Origin: Gomphosphaeria aponina SAG 52.96 = DSM 107014
Lineage (GTDB): Bacteria; Cyanobacteriota; Cyanobacteriia; Cyanobacteriales; Gomphosphaeriaceae
Assembly: GCA_016903655.1 (NCBI GenBank)
Contig: JADQBC010000005.1
Coordinates: 1-48,994, forward strand
Length of the DNA: 48,994 bases
Reading direction: 5' to 3'
Part shown: one piece after another, positions 48,317-48,994 of the stretch
Layout: every line of letters starts with the position of its first letter
Numbering within the stretch: position 1 is the first letter of the stretch
Made by a program: the position numbers and the translations under genes
The notes under the pieces: generated by a model
Seen by the model: the letters and a program-made list of their open reading frames with translations, nothing else
What the model was told of the DNA's origin: nothing
The model's database searches: none

Positions 48317-48994
48317 TTAATCTAAGTCCAAACCTTTTATGTCTATTTCTGTATTAGATAATATTTGAAAGATTTTTAATCTTCGATTAATATGTTCTCT
48401 AATAATTCTTTCTTTTCCTAAAGTTTTATTGAAATTTATTTGTTCTTTATCCAAGTCTTTTTTAGGTGGTTTTTTGAATGGTATTTTACTATTTTTGTGG
48501 ATTTTATTAATTCCTTGATATCCTTTATCTCCCAAAATTTCAAGATCATAATTTAACAAAATTTTACTTTTTTTAAATATATTAAAATTATGTTCTTTTC
48601 CCTTCCCCTGGGCGGTACAGACAATTAACCCTGTTTTTGGATCAGCAATTATTTGATTTTTTATTGTATGTGTGTTTTTTTACAACTATAATATTTTTTT
48701 TGTTTCTTTGATGGTCTTTCTATTTCAGTTTCTGTCACGTCAATAACTTTTTGTTTTATATTTGATTTTTATGAGCTTTCGGTTAAAATTTTTTTCCCTG
48801 GTAATTTAAATTCTTGTGAATTAATCAGAATTTTTTCTATTTTTTTAATAGTTAGATATACATTTGATTGATGTAAATTATAATCTAATCCTAAATGAAA
48901 ATAAGTTCTATATTCTCGAAAATACTCCAGTGTCAATAAAATTTTCTCTTCAATAGTTAAATTATTGGGTCTTCCACTTTTTTTTTTCTTATTG
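48317..48994 (-). pseudogene. IS5-like DDE transposase pseudogene, copy 2 (5' part cut off by window end)
   Basis: Same sequence as 1-590; ILGDKGYQGINKIHKNSKIPFKKPPKKDLDKEQ; in-frame TAA at 48769-48771 and a 2-nt insertion near 48668-48690. Confidence 0.85.

Noticed and set aside
1-48994. Frequent GCGATCGC octamers as regulatory sites
   Set aside because: These are HIP1 sites common throughout many cyanobacterial genomes, not locus-specific.
1-48994. tRNA/rRNA genes
   Set aside because: No cloverleaf-like or rRNA sequence recognised by eye; tRNAscan/Infernal would be needed to exclude them formally.

Overview
AT-rich cyanobacterial chromosome segment, with many GCGATCGC (HIP1) sites and genes for Ycf3, a PucC/BCD-type transporter and an ethylene/phytochrome-type sensor. 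It has three zones. (1) About 1-20.5 kb is a heavily rearranged accessory zone. It contains decayed IS and group II intron remnants, a partly duplicated Wzt-type ABC ATPase, several toxin-antitoxin (TA) loci (two HicBA, HigB/HigA-like, two MNT/HEPN, VapBC-like, and a Tse2-like ADP-ribosyltransferase pair), and a duplicated VapC-cupin-Uma2-Rpn/DUF4351 cassette. In most TA loci the toxin gene looks damaged while the antitoxin is intact. (2) About 3-31.3 kb, partly interleaved with zone 1, is a surface-polysaccharide cluster: Wzt, methyltransferases, UDP-sugar dehydrogenase, GT2/GT4 glycosyltransferases, perosamine-type aminotransferase, a HAD protein, an FAD oxidoreductase and an FkbM methyltransferase. 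(3) About 31.3-48 kb is mostly core genes: queC/queE, BCD-family transporter, glutathionyl-hydroquinone reductase-like protein, gatC, ycf3, Usp, an ABC exporter, a giant hybrid histidine kinase, a MerA/Lpd-like oxidoreductase, TnpB, a metallophosphoesterase and HisC. The window begins and ends in two diverged, same-orientation copies of one IS5-like transposase pseudogene. The observations most worth a second look are: the Tse2-like toxin pair lying inside a split HEPN gene; a 184-bp ISL3-type MITE with an exact 8-bp target duplication; the duplicated cupin-Uma2-Rpn cassette; a HEPN toxin broken at an A8 slippery run; and an in-frame Wzt::VapC chimeric ORF. All family assignments were made by reading protein motifs; no database search was run.
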